DNA of 46,417 nt from UBA5399 sp964592125. Lineage in GTDB: Bacteria; Bacillota; Clostridia; Christensenellales; Christensenellaceae. Location of the stretch: contig CAZQBV010000009.1 of assembly GCA_964592125.1 (NCBI GenBank), forward strand, positions 1 to 46,417, in the 5' to 3' direction. Position 1 is the stretch's first letter; the number at the start of each line of letters is the position of its first letter. Shown piece after piece: positions 14,538-22,795 of the stretch. The notes below the pieces were generated by a model that worked only from the letters and a program-made list of their open reading frames with translations, searched no databases and was not told where the DNA came from. The position numbers and the translations under genes are program-made.

Positions 14538-16427
14538 CTACATCAATAGCGACAGCACATTGTGTGACTTGGAATTGGCCTGCGCTTGCATGGCCGTATT
14601 TGCCTGTTTCGTAATTCCCTGCAACGTATTCTTCGTCTTTTCAGTTGCAATTTCCACATCACGAATTGTGTTTTGCGCTTCTGTTGTACCTATAGCGGCT
14701 TGCTGCAACATGGATAGCCTGTTCCCCAGCTTGCTTTGCATTTCGTTCAGTGTGGCACTCCTGTTGGAAACCACCTCCAAAGCATTTTGCATTGTAGATG
14801 TTGCCGCACGCGCCGTTTCCTGCGTGGCTATTCCCACGTTATCCAGCCCCAGTGCAGCCGTGTTCGTCGCTTGTATACCAATGTTTAGTTGTTCGTTTTC
14901 TTGCGTACCCGTTTGCACCAGCAGTTCCCTGCCCCTATTGCTTTGCATCGGTTCAAACTTTACCAATACCTGGCTATCTTCAAAAGTCAGCGCATTGTCC
15001 CCACTTAGCACACCATTTGTACCTCGCGTTAGTATACCCGCCATATCCGCTGCAGAATTCCCCCGTATATGCAGGTAACTATTTGCAACGGCTTGCCCCT
15101 TTTGGTCTGTTATTTGCAGTTCCAATTGATCTCCCGTTTGCAAGCGGTTCATATCAAATTCCACCGTGGTACTGTTGTGCTGTGCTGGCTGCATAGATAT
15201 ATTCACATCACCGCTTTCCGGGGATTTTTGCTCTATCTGTATTTCGTTACCCTCTGCTTTCAGGGTAAAGTGGTTCTCCAACTGCAGTGCCATGGCATCC
15301 TTCATTGCTTTTACCACATCTTGGTTGGTTTGTGCCGCAAACAAAGAGATCGTACTTGCTCCCTGCGTTTTTGCCGCACCGCCCGGCACCACCAGTTCAA
15401 ACAGTTTTCCCGAAACATGAAATGTGTCTCCCACTTTCAGTGGGCTTTTAAAAACTGCCCTATTCACTTTTATGGGAGCGCTGCTGTATTGCACTCCGGG
15501 CGCAGTACTTGTAAAGGAAATGTCCTGCGCATATTGCATAACACCCTGCCCCGGGTCCACGCCATTTGCAGCAGTGTATGCCACAGATACTTCCACATTT
15601 TGAAGTGGCGCAACCGTTTCCTGCGCAGTTTGCGTGTTACTGTCCACCCCACTAAAAGCTAGGCGAAGCTGTATTGTGTTTTCCACTTCCATGGAAACAT
15701 TGTGGCGGCTAATTGCCATGTTTCCTTCATAAGTCACCTTCTCCGCATCCAAAATGCTCCGTGCAATATCTGCCGCAGTATTGGTTCCCCTTTTTAACGA
15801 GGCTCCAATTGCGGTATCCCCAAAGTTTACGGTAATCATCTCGCCCGCTTCTGCATTTTGCACCTGCAACCTGCCCAAATCCACCACCGCCTCTACAGAG
15901 GCTTCCTCTGGAACAGCGGAAGAAATCGTTTGGCTTAACACAGCGTCCTGCGTTCGGCTGTGAAACTCCACATGAATCCCCTCTGTCTGCGCACTTCTCT
16001 GCGCACCTTCTCTGGAGAGCGACCCATCTAAAATGCGCATATTATGAAAAGCGGCCTGTTGCGCTATGTCGTTTACGTCACGCTTCATCTGGTTAAATTC
16101 CGCATCCAGCTTCTGACGGTCTACATCTGCCCCTCCATTTGCGCTTTGCTCTGAAAGAGCATTCATGCGTTGTAGCACGCCTTCTATCTGCCCCATTGCC
16201 CCATCCGCTTTGTTTAGTAGAGAGGATGCATCCTGCGTATTGCGAAGGGCAGTGTTGATACTGCGTACTTCTGTGGTAATTTTAGCAGAAGTTGCCATAG
16301 AAGTACTCTCCGCAGCAGAACCAATGCTTTTCCCCAATGCAAATTTAGTTGATGCACCTGCCACCAACTGGTTTAGCATGGAATAGTTTTGGTATATGCC
16401 AATGGACAGCGCATTGTCCACTCTCAT
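14538..16427 (-). CDS. Flagellin-family protein, large
   Basis: A 629-residue flagellin-like protein. Residues 1-140 resemble the N-terminal D0/D1 helices (for example LRNTQDASSLLNKADGAM and FNQMKRDVNDIAQQAAFHNM, then ILDGS). The last 80 residues are a typical C-terminal coiled coil: NRLSMLQQAAIGTTEAQNTI, then DVEIATEKTKNTL and a final SHNVLSLLM. The central 350 residues form a large variable region, longer than in most flagellins. The start MRVDNAL departs from the usual MRINHNI. The ATG at 16427 has GGAGG eight bases upstream. No other flagellar, chaperone (FliS) or CsrA/FliW gene is in the window. It would be exported and assembled as filament, or could be a hook-associated or secreted relative. 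Confidence 0.82.
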   Translation of the reverse strand: MRVDNALSIGIYQNYSMLNQLVAGASTKFALGKSIGSAAESTSMATSAKITTEVRSINTALRNTQDASSLLNKADGAMGQIEGVLQRMNALSEQSANGGADVDRQKLDAEFNQMKRDVNDIAQQAAFHNMRILDGSLSREGAQRSAQTEGIHVEFHSRTQDAVLSQTISSAVPEEASVEAVVDLGRLQVQNAEAGEMITVNFGDTAIGASLKRGTNTAADIARSILDAEKVTYEGNMAISRHNVSMEVENTIQLRLAFSGVDSNTQTAQETVAPLQNVEVSVAYTAANGVDPGQGVMQYAQDISFTSTAPGVQYSSAPIKVNRAVFKSPLKVGDTFHVSGKLFELVVPGGAAKTQGASTISLFAAQTNQDVVKAMKDAMALQLENHFTLKAEGNEIQIEQKSPESGDVNISMQPAQHNSTTVEFDMNRLQTGDQLELQITDQKGQAVANSYLHIRGNSAADMAGILTRGTNGVLSGDNALTFEDSQVLVKFEPMQSNRGRELLVQTGTQENEQLNIGIQATNTAALGLDNVGIATQETARAATSTMQNALEVVSNRSATLNEMQSKLGNRLSMLQQAAIGTTEAQNTIRDVEIATEKTKNTLQGITKQANTAMQAQANSKSHNVLSLLM

Positions 16428-16516
16428 CACAAACACCTCCGTTCAAAGTAGTACTGTAGTACTTATATATAAACTAAAAAATATTATCTTAAAAACAAAG
16501 GCAATAACCCATCCAT

Positions 16517-16545
16517 ATTATAGCACAATGCCCATTATTATTCAA
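16517..16545 (-). promoter_or_regulatory. Sigma-A-type promoter for flagellin gene
   Basis: On the minus strand TTGAAT (16540-16545) and TATAAT (16517-16522) are 17 bases apart. A sigma-28 type TAAA/CCGATAT promoter was not seen. The 85-base leader contains a tandem GTAGTACT duplication (about 16448-16463, read on the plus strand). The rest of the 16437-16768 spacer holds two small hairpins (16693-16706 and about 16721-16744) and no gene. Confidence 0.55.
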
Positions 16546-16768
16546 TAACACAGCGTTGCTCCTCTATATAGGATTCATACTTTATTCAAATAATTTTCAC
16601 CTTGCAATCACATTGCTGGGTTAGTCTTAAATCATACAAATTCTGCCACTGTTTCACAGCGAAAGCTCTCGTACAGGCGGCAGTCCAAAAACAACGCCAA
16701 GGCGTTTTTATATATTTTCCAAAGAGCCTATTTATCGGGCTCTTCCTTCGTTTGGGCATTGTTTTGCT

Positions 16769-17152
16769 TTATGCTGTTAAGGCAAACACGCTGCTACCAA
16801 ACCAAAATGGATTTTCCTCATATTCTATTGTATGTCCATCACGCTCAAAGGTATAGGTGCCATCTCCCGTTTCCACCAGCACCCAGCCCTTGTTCAAAAG
16901 TACATCTACAAACAGAGGTTTGCTTTTTTCTTTCACCACAATGTTGCCATTTTTCAGTTCAAACGGCACACCGTTTATGTTGGTAAGCACTGCACCTTTT
17001 ACCTGTTCCGAAAAGCGCCGGGCGTCTGGCGTTGCCGTAAAAACAAATACAAGAAAAAATATTGCCACAACAACAGCAATGGCTGCAACCGCTTTTACTG
17101 CACGTGTATTTTTAGCACCTGTTTCTTTTTCCATAGCTGAATTATACCCCAT
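16769..17152 (-). CDS. Small membrane-anchored protein of unknown function
   Basis: 127 residues: a short basic N-terminus, one transmembrane helix at about residues 18-42 (VKAVAAIAVVVAIFFLVFVF), and an outside domain of about 85 residues with NGVPFELKNGNIVVKEK and DGTYTFERDGHTIEYEENPF, beta-rich in appearance. I do not recognise the family. ATG 17152 has AAAGGA close upstream; ATG 17134 is an alternative. It is divergent from the GtrA-domain gene. Confidence 0.65.
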   Translation of the reverse strand: MGYNSAMEKETGAKNTRAVKAVAAIAVVVAIFFLVFVFTATPDARRFSEQVKGAVLTNINGVPFELKNGNIVVKEKSKPLFVDVLLNKGWVLVETGDGTYTFERDGHTIEYEENPFWFGSSVFALTA

Positions 17153-17252
17153 TGTTCCTTTGAATCAAAGCCTTTTCTGGACATCACTATCAGCGTATTG
17201 TATAATTGATAAAATTAGGATTGGCAAATGTATAGTAGTTAGCGAGAAAGAC

Positions 17253-18194
17253 ATGATAGAGTTCAAAGATACGGCGGTAATCTGCCTTGATCATAGTGAA
17301 AATAGCAGTTTTTTAACAAGTTTAAGAGATGCCGGTTTCGGCACTGTAGTTGCGTTACACAAAAACGAATCGGTACGCGATGCAATGAGCCGCACGCTGG
17401 CAGAAGGCAACGCCTATATTCTAACAGTGAATACACAAGACGGGTTCACCCTTGCCGATTTGAAAGTGGTGGCGCAGGCGCTTCATAAGGACAACAGTGC
17501 AATTTATCTCGGTGCGCGTAACATAGCGGGAAAACAAAAGCTTCCTTCCAAGCTCTTTGGTTTTTTATCCGGTTTGAAAACCAACGATATCGAAAGCTCT
17601 CTGTTGGGAATGTCGGAGGAACTATGCAGGAAAATGCTACGCATGAAAAGTAAAGATGCCAGCTTTCTGCACAATATACTTTTAGAGGCACGTGCCCAAG
17701 AAATAGATATAAAGGAAATTCCAACCGACGCTTGTTGCAGCCAGCAGCCAGGTTTTGAAGTTCTTGGCCGCTCTGCAAAGCTTTACTATGTTTTTATAAA
17801 GTTCAGCATTGCGGCTTTGTTGGCCTATCTTGTAGATATTGGCACCTTCTATTGGTTTGTGCAACTATTTCACAGCTTGCCCAACGAGTATAAAATATTA
17901 TTGGCCACCGTGTTGTCTCGTGTACTGTGTTCTATTACAACCTATATACTCAACAAAGGGGCGGTGTTTCAATCTCAAAGCAAGGCCACCGGTTCTGTAA
18001 TACGTTTTTTCATATTAGCAGTTGGTCAGCTAATTGCCTCTTGGTTGTTGGTGCTTGCCATTGGTACACTGTTGGGCGGTGGCGATTTTACCAATACAAT
18101 GGTAAAGGTTGTGGTAGATTTGGTTATTTTTATTGCAAGCTTTTCCATACAGCGCGATTGGGTTTTCAAAAAAAGCAATCATTTGCCGAACTAA
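17253..18194 (+). CDS. GtrA-domain membrane protein with degenerate glycosyltransferase-like N-terminus
   Basis: A 313-residue protein. The C-terminal 130 residues contain four transmembrane helices of the GtrA/DPMS-type family (KFSIAALLAYLVDIGTFYWF, TTYILNKGAVFQSQ, FFILAVGQLIASWLLVL, IFIASFSIQRDWVFKK), a family linked to export or flipping of lipid-linked sugars. The N-terminal 150 residues resemble the second half of a GT2 polyprenyl-phosphate sugar transferase (AYILTVNTQDGFTLADL in the place of the DADGQ motif, AIYLGARNIAGKQKLPS, then IDIKEIPTD), but the usual acidic DxD residues are missing. The ATG 17253 has GAGAAAG just upstream; the frame stays open further left over the neighbouring gene, which I regard as chance. 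A non-catalytic or substrate-recruiting role is inferred. Confidence 0.72.
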   Translation: MIEFKDTAVICLDHSENSSFLTSLRDAGFGTVVALHKNESVRDAMSRTLAEGNAYILTVNTQDGFTLADLKVVAQALHKDNSAIYLGARNIAGKQKLPSKLFGFLSGLKTNDIESSLLGMSEELCRKMLRMKSKDASFLHNILLEARAQEIDIKEIPTDACCSQQPGFEVLGRSAKLYYVFIKFSIAALLAYLVDIGTFYWFVQLFHSLPNEYKILLATVLSRVLCSITTYILNKGAVFQSQSKATGSVIRFFILAVGQLIASWLLVLAIGTLLGGGDFTNTMVKVVVDLVIFIASFSIQRDWVFKKSNHLPN

Positions 18195-18227
18195 TTTGTA
18201 CTTGCGCATGGGTAAAATATGTTGCAT

Positions 18228-18260
18228 ACCTGTTTATTTGAATACAAACAGGTGTATAAT
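18228..18260 (+). promoter_or_regulatory. Palindrome overlapping the trxA promoter
   Basis: ACCTGTTT (18228-18235) and AAACAGGT (18246-18253) form a perfect 8-bp inverted repeat with a 10-base centre, ending one base before a perfect -10 box TATAAT (18255-18260). No good -35 box fits outside the palindrome. This is a typical place for a repressor or activator site. It is not followed by a T-run, so it is less likely to be the terminator of the upstream gene. Confidence 0.5.
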
Positions 18261-18331
18261 AAAAGTGTGGTTTCTAAAAAAAGCGGTACCTATATAAATA
18301 CCCGTTTTAAATGACAAAGGAGAGTATTGGA

Positions 18332-18646
18332 ATGAGTGTAAAGCATATCAACGAAAGCCAATTTGATGCAGAAGTTTTAGAAAACAAGGGCATGGTATTG
18401 GTAGATTTTTTTGCAGACTGGTGCGGTCCCTGCAAAATGTTAGGCCCCATTTTAGAAGACGTTGGCGCGGAAATGGAAAATTTGAAAATTGTAAAAGTAA
18501 ATGTGGATGAAGCGCAGGCACTGGCACAAAAATATGGAGTTATGTCCATACCCACTGTATACTTATTTGATGGCGGTATGAATGCGGGCAAATTTGTGGG
18601 TGTAAAATCCAAAGAAGATATTATAGACTTCATACAAAACGCCTGA
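18332..18646 (+). CDS. trxA: Thioredoxin
   Basis: A 104-residue cytoplasmic thioredoxin that reduces protein disulfides. The redox motif WCGPC is at residues 30-34 preceded by LVDFFAD, and the cis-proline loop MSIPTVYLF is in place near residue 70. The ATG at 18332 follows AAAGGAGAG; an in-frame ATG at 18311 lies upstream of the ribosome site and is not the start. No thioredoxin reductase gene is nearby. The gene is monocistronic, between a promoter palindrome and a strong terminator, suggesting its own regulation. Confidence 0.95.
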   Translation: MSVKHINESQFDAEVLENKGMVLVDFFADWCGPCKMLGPILEDVGAEMENLKIVKVNVDEAQALAQKYGVMSIPTVYLFDGGMNAGKFVGVKSKEDIIDFIQNA

Positions 18647-18677
18647 ACAACCAGTTGTTTCTAGTTAAAATAGTACA

Positions 18678-18712
18678 AAAACCTCCCAACCAGCGTTTTC
18701 GGGAGGTTTTTT
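18678..18712 (+). terminator. Rho-independent terminator after trxA
   Basis: AAAACCTCCC (18678-18687) pairs perfectly with GGGAGGTTTT (18701-18710), followed by TT. The A-run on the left makes it usable from both sides. Confidence 0.87.
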
Positions 18713-18735
18713 ATGTTTCAGTTAGTACACCCCCG

Positions 18736-19731
18736 TTAAATTAAGCTTGCAGCAGCGGCCAAGTTTTTCTCGCCAATTCCATAGTGCTGCGCAACTGCAG
18801 TTTTTGCAGCAGATTCCACTTCTCTGGCATTTTTATATGCGTTGTTTTTTAGCAAATCCAGCAACAAACGGTCTACCCCTACGGAATCTAGCTTGGCAAG
18901 GTCTATTTCATCTGCAATGTCATAATCCGCACTTACACTTACACCAAAAGGATTCGTATCCGCACCGCAAAACGAGCTTAACTTCAACATATCGTATTTG
19001 CCCAAGCTAAAAATATGGTCGTTACACTGCACCACAGCATCCTTGTGGCGATACTTTGCATAAAACGAGCGTTCCAAATCTACAAACTGCTTGGCATCCA
19101 TATCCTTTACCGAAACATCCTCTTTATAAAAATCCAGCCGTTCTTCCCGGCAATCCTGCTCCAATGTGTTTTGCAAAGATACTCCCGCGTCTTGTGCTAG
19201 GCTATCTTGGCTTACCTCCTGCACATTCATAATATTTCCCAACACATCGCGTTCCACCTTCAAAAACGCGCCTATATCCCTATAATTTCCATTTGCCAAA
19301 GTGAAATAACCCGGGTCTGAAATACCTGCCAATGGTTTTCCTGCAAACCACCAGTTGTCAGTCACCGAATTGTATGTTACACCATATTCTTCGTACACTT
19401 GCATAGAGTCATCTTCACTTCCGTAATTTGCAAAGCCGGCAGATGCCTCTTGTGCAATCTCCCTATTGGCTATATCTCCATCCCTTAAATTCACCGGCAG
19501 AAAAACATCTATGCCCGCCACCTGCCTTGCTGCCGCAATATTTTCCACCGCCTGTGCCGTTCCGTCAAATCCCACATATTCCACACTGCCAGGCATTGCA
19601 GCCGCCTCTTTATCTGCATCGGCAATGTTGCTATACACCTTTTTCATAATAGAACATCCACACACACTCACCAGCAACACAGCAGTTGCTGCTGTTACGC
19701 CCACTATTTTTATAATCCATTTTCTGTCCAT
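18736..19731 (-). CDS. Putative lipoprotein of unknown function
   Basis: 331 residues with a lipoprotein signal peptide: MDRKWIIKIVG, a hydrophobic core, and LLVSVCGC, where the first Cys (about residue 24) is the likely lipid site. The mature part has no motif I recognise. It contains EYVGFDGTAQAVENIAAARQ, a central WWFAGKPLAGIS segment, and an alpha-helical C-terminus rich in Ala and Lys (NAREVESAAKTAVAQHYGIG). It carries several aromatic and acidic residues, as in secreted substrate-binding or stress-related lipoproteins, but no function should be assigned. The ATG follows GGAGG. It is convergent with trxA and lies downstream of uvrBA across a terminator. Confidence 0.75.
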   Translation of the reverse strand: MDRKWIIKIVGVTAATAVLLVSVCGCSIMKKVYSNIADADKEAAAMPGSVEYVGFDGTAQAVENIAAARQVAGIDVFLPVNLRDGDIANREIAQEASAGFANYGSEDDSMQVYEEYGVTYNSVTDNWWFAGKPLAGISDPGYFTLANGNYRDIGAFLKVERDVLGNIMNVQEVSQDSLAQDAGVSLQNTLEQDCREERLDFYKEDVSVKDMDAKQFVDLERSFYAKYRHKDAVVQCNDHIFSLGKYDMLKLSSFCGADTNPFGVSVSADYDIADEIDLAKLDSVGVDRLLLDLLKNNAYKNAREVESAAKTAVAQHYGIGEKNLAAAASLI

Positions 19732-19828
19732 GTCATACCTCCGTTGCTTTTTCTGTAGTTTAGCAGATACTTTTGAACAACGTATAAACGCTTTCTTAAG
19801 GCTTTCTTACAATTGATGCTGATCCACA

Positions 19829-19870
19829 CAAAAAAACACCTGTTCTCCTGTATTGAAAAGCAGGTGTTTT
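19829..19870 (-). terminator. Rho-independent terminator after uvrA
   Basis: On the minus strand AAAACACCTG (19870-19861) pairs with CAGGTGTTTT (19842-19833) and runs into seven T residues, 24 bases after the uvrA stop. Confidence 0.85.
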
Positions 19871-19893
19871 CTAGTTTTCGCACCATTCGTGCA

Positions 19894-22755
19894 TCAAACA
19901 TCAAATTTAGGAATTAAGTAGCTTTCCGGCGTTGCGTTTTCAAAAATACGCTTTAAATACTGGCCGGTGTAGCTCTGTTTCACCGCCGCCACCTGCTCGG
20001 GCGTGCCCTGCGCAATCACCATGCCGCCCTTGTCTCCACCCTCTGGCCCCAGGTCTATAATATAATCCGCACACTTTATTACATCCAGATTGTGCTCTAT
20101 CACCAGCACGGTATTGCCCCTGTTTGCCAAACGGTTCATCACCTTCACCAGCTTTTTGGTGTCATCCATATGCAGCCCTGTTGTGGGTTCGTCCAGTATA
20201 AACAATGTGCTGCCCGTTTGCCTTTTGGAAAGATGCGTTGCCAGCTTCACGCGCTGCGCCTCTCCGCCGGAAAGCGTGGTGCTAGGCTGCCCCAGCTTGA
20301 TATAGGAAAGCCCCACATCCATCAACACCTTCATTTTGCTCTCTATTTTGGGAATATTCTCGAAGAATTTATAGGCTTCCTCTACTGTCATATCCAGCAC
20401 TTCGTAAATATTCTTGCCTTTGTAGCGCACCTCCAGCGTTTCCCTGTTGTAGCGCTGCCCCTTGCACACTTCACAAGGCACATACACATCCGGCAAAAAG
20501 TGCATTTCTATTTTTATAATGCCATCCCCACGGCAAGCTTCGCAACGCCCGCCCTTCACATTAAAGGAAAAGCGGCCTTTCTGGTAGCCACGCACCTTTG
20601 CGTCGCTGGTCATGGCAAATATATCCCTTATTTGGTCGAACGTTCCCGTATACGTTGCCGGGTTGGAGCGCGGTGTACGCCCTATGGGCGATTGGTCTAT
20701 ATCCACCACCTTATCCAAATAGTCCAGCCCCTCAATGCTGCCATGCTTGCCCGGCCTTCCCTTGGAATGGTAGAAGTGCTGCATCGCTGCATCTTTTAGT
20801 ATGTGATTCACCAGTGTGCTTTTCCCGCTGCCCGATACGCCAGTCACCGCTGTAATCACGCCCGTGGGAATAGATACGTCTATGTGCTTCAGGTTGTTTT
20901 CCTGCGCATCCTTTATCGTAATCCAGTTTGCGGGCTTGCGCAGCTTTGCCGGAATGCGTATTTTCTTTTTACCGGAAAGATACTGCCCCGTAATACTTTT
21001 CTTGTTGTCCATCACCTGACGGGGCGTGCCCTGTGCCACCACATACCCACCGTGCGCACCTGCGCCCGGGCCTATGTCCACAATGTGGTCAGAGGTAAGC
21101 ATGGTTTCCTCATCGTGTTCCACCACAATCAGTGTGTTTCCCAAATCCCGCAGCCCCTTTAATGTACCAATCAGCTTGGCATTGTCGCGCTGATGAAGGC
21201 CAATGCTGGGTTCGTCCAATATATACAACACCCCCACCAATCCACTGCCAATTTGCGTGGCCAAACGAATGCGCTGCGCTTCCCCACCGGAAAGCGTACT
21301 TGCCGAACGAGACAGCGTAAGGTATTCCAGCCCCACATTCAGCAGAAAATCCAGCCGCGCATTTAGTTCTTTCAGCACACGCTCCGCCACCATTTTCTGC
21401 TTGTAGTCCAGCTCTACTGTATTCAAAAAATTGCGCGTTGCGCTGATGGACATGTCCGAAAGCTCCGCTATATTCTTGTTGCCAATTCGCACTGCCAAGG
21501 TTTCCGGCTTGAATCGTTTTCCATTGCATACCGGGCAGGGCATCTGCATCATGTAGCTTTCTATTTCGCTTTTCATATATTCGGATGAAGTTTCTATATA
21601 CCTGCGTTCCAGATTGTTGATAACCCCCTCGTAGGTGGCATTGTAAAACCCAGAGCCATTGTCGCTGCTGTAGTCTACCTTCAGCTTTTCACCCTTGGTG
21701 CCATACAACAGCACATCCTGCACTTCCTCGCTCAGCAGGCCAAAGGGGGTATCCTCATCAAAGTTGTAGCGCTTGGTAAGTGCCTCCATATAGCTTTTGG
21801 CTATGGAGCCCGCCATGCCAAAGTTCCAGCCACTGGCTTTTATGGCACCCTCCCGCAGTGTCTTTGTTTTATCCGGCACAATAATATCCGGGTCTATTTT
21901 CAGTATCATCCCCAGGCCTGTACACTCGGGGCATGCACCAAACGGGCTGTTGAAGGAAAACATTCGCGGGGTAAGTTCCTCTATGCTAATGCCGCAATCC
22001 ACACAGGCAAAGTGCTCATTCATCAGCACATCCTCACCCGTTTCCATATTGTTTACAATCACAAGGCCATTTGCCATTTTCAGCGCAATTTCTAGGGAAT
22101 CTGTCAGGCGCTTGGCACTGTCCGCTTTCAGTATAATTCTATCCACCACCGCAGCAATAGAGTGCTTCTTCTGGCGTTCTAGGTTAATCTCTTCGTCCAG
22201 CTCCCGTATTTCCCCATTCACGCGCGCGCGGGTAAAGCCATCCTTGGCCAGCTGCTCCAAAACTTTTTTGTGCTCACCTTTCTTCGCACGAATCACAGGT
22301 GCCAGCAGCATGATTTTGCTGCCCTCGCCCATTTCCATCACGCGGTCTACAATTTGATCCACTGTTTGGCGGGTAATTTTTTTGCCACACTTGGTGCAGT
22401 GCACCTCGCCAGCCCTTGCGTATAACAGGCGCAGGTAATCGTGTATTTCCGTTACCGTGCCCACGGTAGAGCGCGGGTTGCGTGCGGTGGTTTTCTGGTC
22501 TATGGAAATGGCGGGCGACAGCCCTTCTATCTGGTCTACATCCGGCTTTTCCATCTGCCCCAAAAACTGCCTCGCATAGGCGGAAAGCGACTCCACATAG
22601 CGCCGCTGCCCCTCCGCATATATGGTGTCAAATGCCAAAGACGACTTGCCACTACCCGACAGGCCTGTAATCACTACAAACTTATTCCTAGGAAGCGAGA
22701 TATCTATATTCTTCAGGTTATGCTCTCGCGCCCCTTTTATGTGTAATTGATCCAA
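19894..22755 (-). CDS. uvrA: Excinuclease ABC subunit A
   Basis: A 953-residue UvrA, the damage-recognition ATPase of nucleotide excision repair. Two ABC ATPase halves are seen with Walker A GLSGSGKSS (31-39) and GVSGSGKST (near 640), paired signature motifs (LSGGEAQRIRLATQIGSGL and LSGGEAQRVKLATHLS), and Walker B ILDEPSIGLH and ILDEPTTGLH. Zinc modules are CVDCG ... CPECTG and CEACRGDG ... CEVCKG. The start is TTG at 22755: GGAGG lies six bases upstream, and the protein then begins MDQLHIKGAREHNLKN as in other UvrA; the ATG five bases earlier is out of frame. It follows uvrB after 40 bases, forming uvrB-uvrA. uvrC is not in the window. Confidence 0.97.
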   Translation of the reverse strand: MDQLHIKGAREHNLKNIDISLPRNKFVVITGLSGSGKSSLAFDTIYAEGQRRYVESLSAYARQFLGQMEKPDVDQIEGLSPAISIDQKTTARNPRSTVGTVTEIHDYLRLLYARAGEVHCTKCGKKITRQTVDQIVDRVMEMGEGSKIMLLAPVIRAKKGEHKKVLEQLAKDGFTRARVNGEIRELDEEINLERQKKHSIAAVVDRIILKADSAKRLTDSLEIALKMANGLVIVNNMETGEDVLMNEHFACVDCGISIEELTPRMFSFNSPFGACPECTGLGMILKIDPDIIVPDKTKTLREGAIKASGWNFGMAGSIAKSYMEALTKRYNFDEDTPFGLLSEEVQDVLLYGTKGEKLKVDYSSDNGSGFYNATYEGVINNLERRYIETSSEYMKSEIESYMMQMPCPVCNGKRFKPETLAVRIGNKNIAELSDMSISATRNFLNTVELDYKQKMVAERVLKELNARLDFLLNVGLEYLTLSRSASTLSGGEAQRIRLATQIGSGLVGVLYILDEPSIGLHQRDNAKLIGTLKGLRDLGNTLIVVEHDEETMLTSDHIVDIGPGAGAHGGYVVAQGTPRQVMDNKKSITGQYLSGKKKIRIPAKLRKPANWITIKDAQENNLKHIDVSIPTGVITAVTGVSGSGKSTLVNHILKDAAMQHFYHSKGRPGKHGSIEGLDYLDKVVDIDQSPIGRTPRSNPATYTGTFDQIRDIFAMTSDAKVRGYQKGRFSFNVKGGRCEACRGDGIIKIEMHFLPDVYVPCEVCKGQRYNRETLEVRYKGKNIYEVLDMTVEEAYKFFENIPKIESKMKVLMDVGLSYIKLGQPSTTLSGGEAQRVKLATHLSKRQTGSTLFILDEPTTGLHMDDTKKLVKVMNRLANRGNTVLVIEHNLDVIKCADYIIDLGPEGGDKGGMVIAQGTPEQVAAVKQSYTGQYLKRIFENATPESYLIPKFDV

Positions 22756-22795
22756 AACATCCTCCGTTCTTTGTCCTAAATTTCTTATATCAAAA

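Noticed and set aside
16857..17252. Upstream extension of the GtrA gene frame
   Set aside because: Covers the divergent small membrane protein and lacks a start with a ribosome site; ATG 17253 is preferred.
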